Origin: CAITSH01 sp964385505
GTDB lineage: Bacteria > Pseudomonadota > Gammaproteobacteria > Burkholderiales > SG8-39
Length of the DNA: 64,000 nt
Direction of reading: 5' to 3'
Assembly (NCBI GenBank): GCA_964385505.1
Contig: CAYLPI010000001.1
Span: forward strand, 1 to 64,000
The notes below the pieces were generated by a model that saw only the letters and a program-made list of their open reading frames with translations, ran no database searches and was not told the DNA's origin. Made by a program: the position numbers and the translations under genes. Shown here in pieces: positions 61,830-64,000 of this stretch. How positions within the stretch are numbered: the first letter of the stretch is position 1; every line of letters starts with the position of its first letter.

Positions 61830-64000
61830 ATGCCCCCCCTACTCGACAATCTCAACCCTGAACAACTCGCTGCGGTAACCCTGCCCAACCAGTCGGCGCT
61901 TATCCTCGCCGGTGCCGGATCGGGCAAGACTCGGGTACTGACGACGCGTATCGCCTGGTTGATCCAGACCGGCAACATCAGCCCCAACGGCCTTCTGGCG
62001 GTGACCTTTACCAACAAAGCGGCCAAGGAAATGCTGGTGCGCCTGTCGGCGATGATGCCGATCAACACGCGCGGCATGTGGGTGGGCACCTTTCACGGCC
62101 TGTGCAACCGCATGCTGCGCGCGCATTACCGCGATGCCGGGCTGCCGCAGACTTTCCAGATTCTCGATACGCAGGACCAGTTATCGGCGGTGAAGCGCAT
62201 TCTCAAGTCGCTCAATGTCGATGAAGACCGTTTTCCGCCGCGCCAGGTGCAGTGGTTCATCAACGGCGCCAAGGAAGCCGGCGATCGCGCCGACAAGGTT
62301 GAGGTGTCCGACGAATTTTCGCGCCGTGCGGTGGAGTTGTACGCCGCATATGACGCGCAATGCCAGCGCGAAGGCGCGGTCGATTTTCCCGAATTGCTGT
62401 TGCGCTGCTTCGAACTCTTGTCGCGCAACGAAATCCTGCGCCAGCACTACCAGGCGCGCTTTCGCCACATTCTGGTCGATGAGTTCCAGGATACCAACCG
62501 GCTGCAATACCGCTGGCTCAAACTGCTCGCCGGCCACGGCACCACCCGCGCCGGCGGCGGCAACGCGATTTTCGCCGTCGGCGACGACGACCAGTCGATT
62601 TATGCGTTTCGCGGCGCCAACGTCGGCAACATGGCCGACTTCGAGCACGACTTCAATGTCGGCAACATTATCCGGCTGGAGCAGAATTACCGCTCCCACG
62701 GCCACATTCTCGACGCCGCCAACGCGCTGATTTCGCACAACAGCAAGCGCCTGGGTAAAAACCTGTGGACCGCCGCCGGGCACGGCGAACCGCTGCGGGT
62801 CTATCAGGCGCAGTCCGACGGCTACGAAGCGCACTGGATCGCCGAGGAGGTGCAGTCGCTGGCGCGCGAAGGCATGGCGCGGCGCGACATGGCGGTGCTG
62901 TACCGTTCCAACGCGCAGTCGCGCATCATCGAACACGCGCTGTTCTCGGCCGGCATTCCCTATCGCGTCTATGGCGGCCTGCGCTTTTTCGAGCGCCTCG
63001 AAATCAAGCACGCCCTCGCCTACCTGCGCCTGCTCGCCACCCCGGAGGACGACGGCGCCTTCTTGCGCGTGGTGAATTTCCCCACGCGCGGCATCGGCGC
63101 TCGCTCGCTCGAATCGCTGCAGGACACGGCCAGGGCGCGCGGCATCCCGCTCTACGCCGCGGTTGCCGCGCTCGAGGGCAAGGCCGGCGCGGTACTGGCC
63201 GCGTTCACCCGTCTCATCGACAATTTGCGCAGCGAAACGCAAGGCCTGTCATTGCCCGAAGTGGTCGAACACATGCTCGAGCGCAGCGGCTTGCGCGCGC
63301 ATTATCAAAAAGAGAAAGACGGCGCCGACCGGGTTGAAAACCTCAACGAACTGGTCAATGCTGCGGCCGGCTTCATGCAGGAAGAGGGTTTATCGTCGAT
63401 CATGGTCGATAGCGTGGTACCGGCGCCAGAAGCAGCCGCAGCAGCGGCCGGTGCTGCGCAATCGGGCTTGGATTTCGACGCGCCCGATCAGGCGCCAGCG
63501 GCCGCGTCCGAAACGCGCGAGCGCATCGACCCGCTGGCGAATTTCCTCGCGCACGCCGCGCTCGAAGCCGGCGAGCACCAGGCCGGCGAAGGCAGCGACG
63601 CGCTGCAATTGATGACCGTGCACTCGGCCAAGGGCCTGGAATTTCACGCCGTGTTCATCAGCGGCCTCGAAGAAGGCCTGTTTCCGCACGAGCAAAGCAC
63701 CGCCGCCGATGACGGCCTTGAAGAGGAGCGGCGCCTGATGTACGTGGCCATAACCCGCGCGCGCCAGCGCCTGTACCTGACGCTGGCGCAAACGCGCTTG
63801 TTGCATGGCCAGACGCGCTACAACGTCGCCAGTCGTTTTATCGAAGAAATTCCGCCGGAACTGCTGAAGTGGTTGTCACCGCGCATCGGCTCGGGCATGA
63901 GCGCGCATGACAGTGCCAACGAACTGGCCTGGCCGGCGTCGCCCCCGCGCCAGGCCGTTTTCGCGTCCAATGCGGCCTCCGACGATTCACCCTGGCGCAT
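61830..64000 (+). CDS. UvrD/Rep-family DNA helicase, 3' truncated
   Basis: The frame runs 723 codons from ATG at 61830 to the window end without a stop. SF1 helicase motifs appear in order: LAGAGSGKTRVLTTRI (Walker A), TFTNKAAKEML (Ia), ILVDEFQDTNRLQYRWL (II), GDDDQSIYAFRGA (III), LEQNYRSHG (IV), LMTVHSAKGLEFHAVF and YVAITRARQRLYL (VI). It is a 3'-5' helicase of the UvrD/Rep group used in repair or fork restart. Between motifs IV and V is an Ala-rich, acidic insertion (about residues 531-562). No other gene is on this strand to the end. Confidence 0.93.
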   Translation, partial: MPPLLDNLNPEQLAAVTLPNQSALILAGAGSGKTRVLTTRIAWLIQTGNISPNGLLAVTFTNKAAKEMLVRLSAMMPINTRGMWVGTFHGLCNRMLRAHYRDAGLPQTFQILDTQDQLSAVKRILKSLNVDEDRFPPRQVQWFINGAKEAGDRADKVEVSDEFSRRAVELYAAYDAQCQREGAVDFPELLLRCFELLSRNEILRQHYQARFRHILVDEFQDTNRLQYRWLKLLAGHGTTRAGGGNAIFAVGDDDQSIYAFRGANVGNMADFEHDFNVGNIIRLEQNYRSHGHILDAANALISHNSKRLGKNLWTAAGHGEPLRVYQAQSDGYEAHWIAEEVQSLAREGMARRDMAVLYRSNAQSRIIEHALFSAGIPYRVYGGLRFFERLEIKHALAYLRLLATPEDDGAFLRVVNFPTRGIGARSLESLQDTARARGIPLYAAVAALEGKAGAVLAAFTRLIDNLRSETQGLSLPEVVEHMLERSGLRAHYQKEKDGADRVENLNELVNAAAGFMQEEGLSSIMVDSVVPAPEAAAAAAGAAQSGLDFDAPDQAPAAASETRERIDPLANFLAHAALEAGEHQAGEGSDALQLMTVHSAKGLEFHAVFISGLEEGLFPHEQSTAADDGLEEERRLMYVAITRARQRLYLTLAQTRLLHGQTRYNVASRFIEEIPPELLKWLSPRIGSGMSAHDSANELAWPASPPRQAVFASNAASDDSPWR

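Overview
The window is a core-genome segment of a GC-rich betaproteobacterium. The gene orders ubiK/yifB beside a TorF-type porin-glnK-amtB, def-fmt-rsmB-DUF4390-ntrYX-trkAH, smg-topB, leuS-lptE-holA-proA-nadD and mnmG-rsmG-parA-parB are all typical of that class, and the orphan Bug-type receptor gene points toward Burkholderiales-like lineages. Two N runs (10 N at 12561 and 100 N at 17319) suggest a scaffolded draft, possibly a metagenome bin. I see no rRNA, tRNA, CRISPR array, insertion sequence or prophage.

Layout. 1-5.0 kb: a truncated PfkB kinase, a glycine-zipper lipoprotein, an acyltransferase, and the minus-strand genes apaH, yifB and ubiK. 5.1-8.2 kb: a nitrogen-type locus with a sigma-54-like promoter, porin, glnK and amtB. 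8.3-11.0 kb: an FAA hydrolase, an MFS carrier and a rhodanese. 11.0-15.0 kb: metH behind a promoter, a SAM-II-like riboswitch and an intrinsic terminator. 15.0-17.6 kb: small genes (ridA, a MOSC protein, a lipoprotein, a 43-aa basic protein, a small membrane protein) and an 11-bp tandem-repeat array broken by a gap. 17.6-28.0 kb: one long minus-strand cluster, def-fmt-rsmB-DUF4390-ntrY-ntrX-trkA-trkH-cobW-like, with several 1- to 4-nt overlaps. 28.2-33.6 kb: LysM protein, dprA, smg and topB. 33.7-38.8 kb: gyrB, dnaN and dnaA on the minus strand. 38.9-42.7 kb: rpmH-rnpA-yidD-yidC-mnmE on the plus strand. 42.8-47.2 kb: an AbrB-family protein, pckG and a class III aminotransferase. 47.2-51.6 kb: two parS sites, then mnmG-rsmG-parA-parB. 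51.7-54.1 kb: nadC, a LOG-type hydrolase and a Bug receptor. 54.2-60.5 kb: nadD (interrupted), proA, holA, lptE and leuS on the minus strand. 60.6-64.0 kb: a FecR-SPOR protein and a UvrD/Rep helicase cut by the window edge.

The replication initiation genes diverge from rpmH at about 38.8-38.96 kb, where a perfect DnaA box lies between the two promoters. With parS sites and parAB 8-13 kb away, this is the chromosome origin region, although the exact origin is not proven.

Most genes are standard housekeeping genes and I found no wholly new multi-gene system. The most interesting items are the SAM-II-like element on metH with an inserted hairpin; two families of dispersed palindromes at gene ends; an in-frame TGA in nadD; an NtrX whose AAA+ domain has lost Walker A and GAFTGA; a degenerate CobW-like protein translationally coupled to trkH; an 11-bp tandem array; and a hexanucleotide repeat inside a signal peptide. 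Both N gaps look like joins of overlapping contig ends, not missing sequence.
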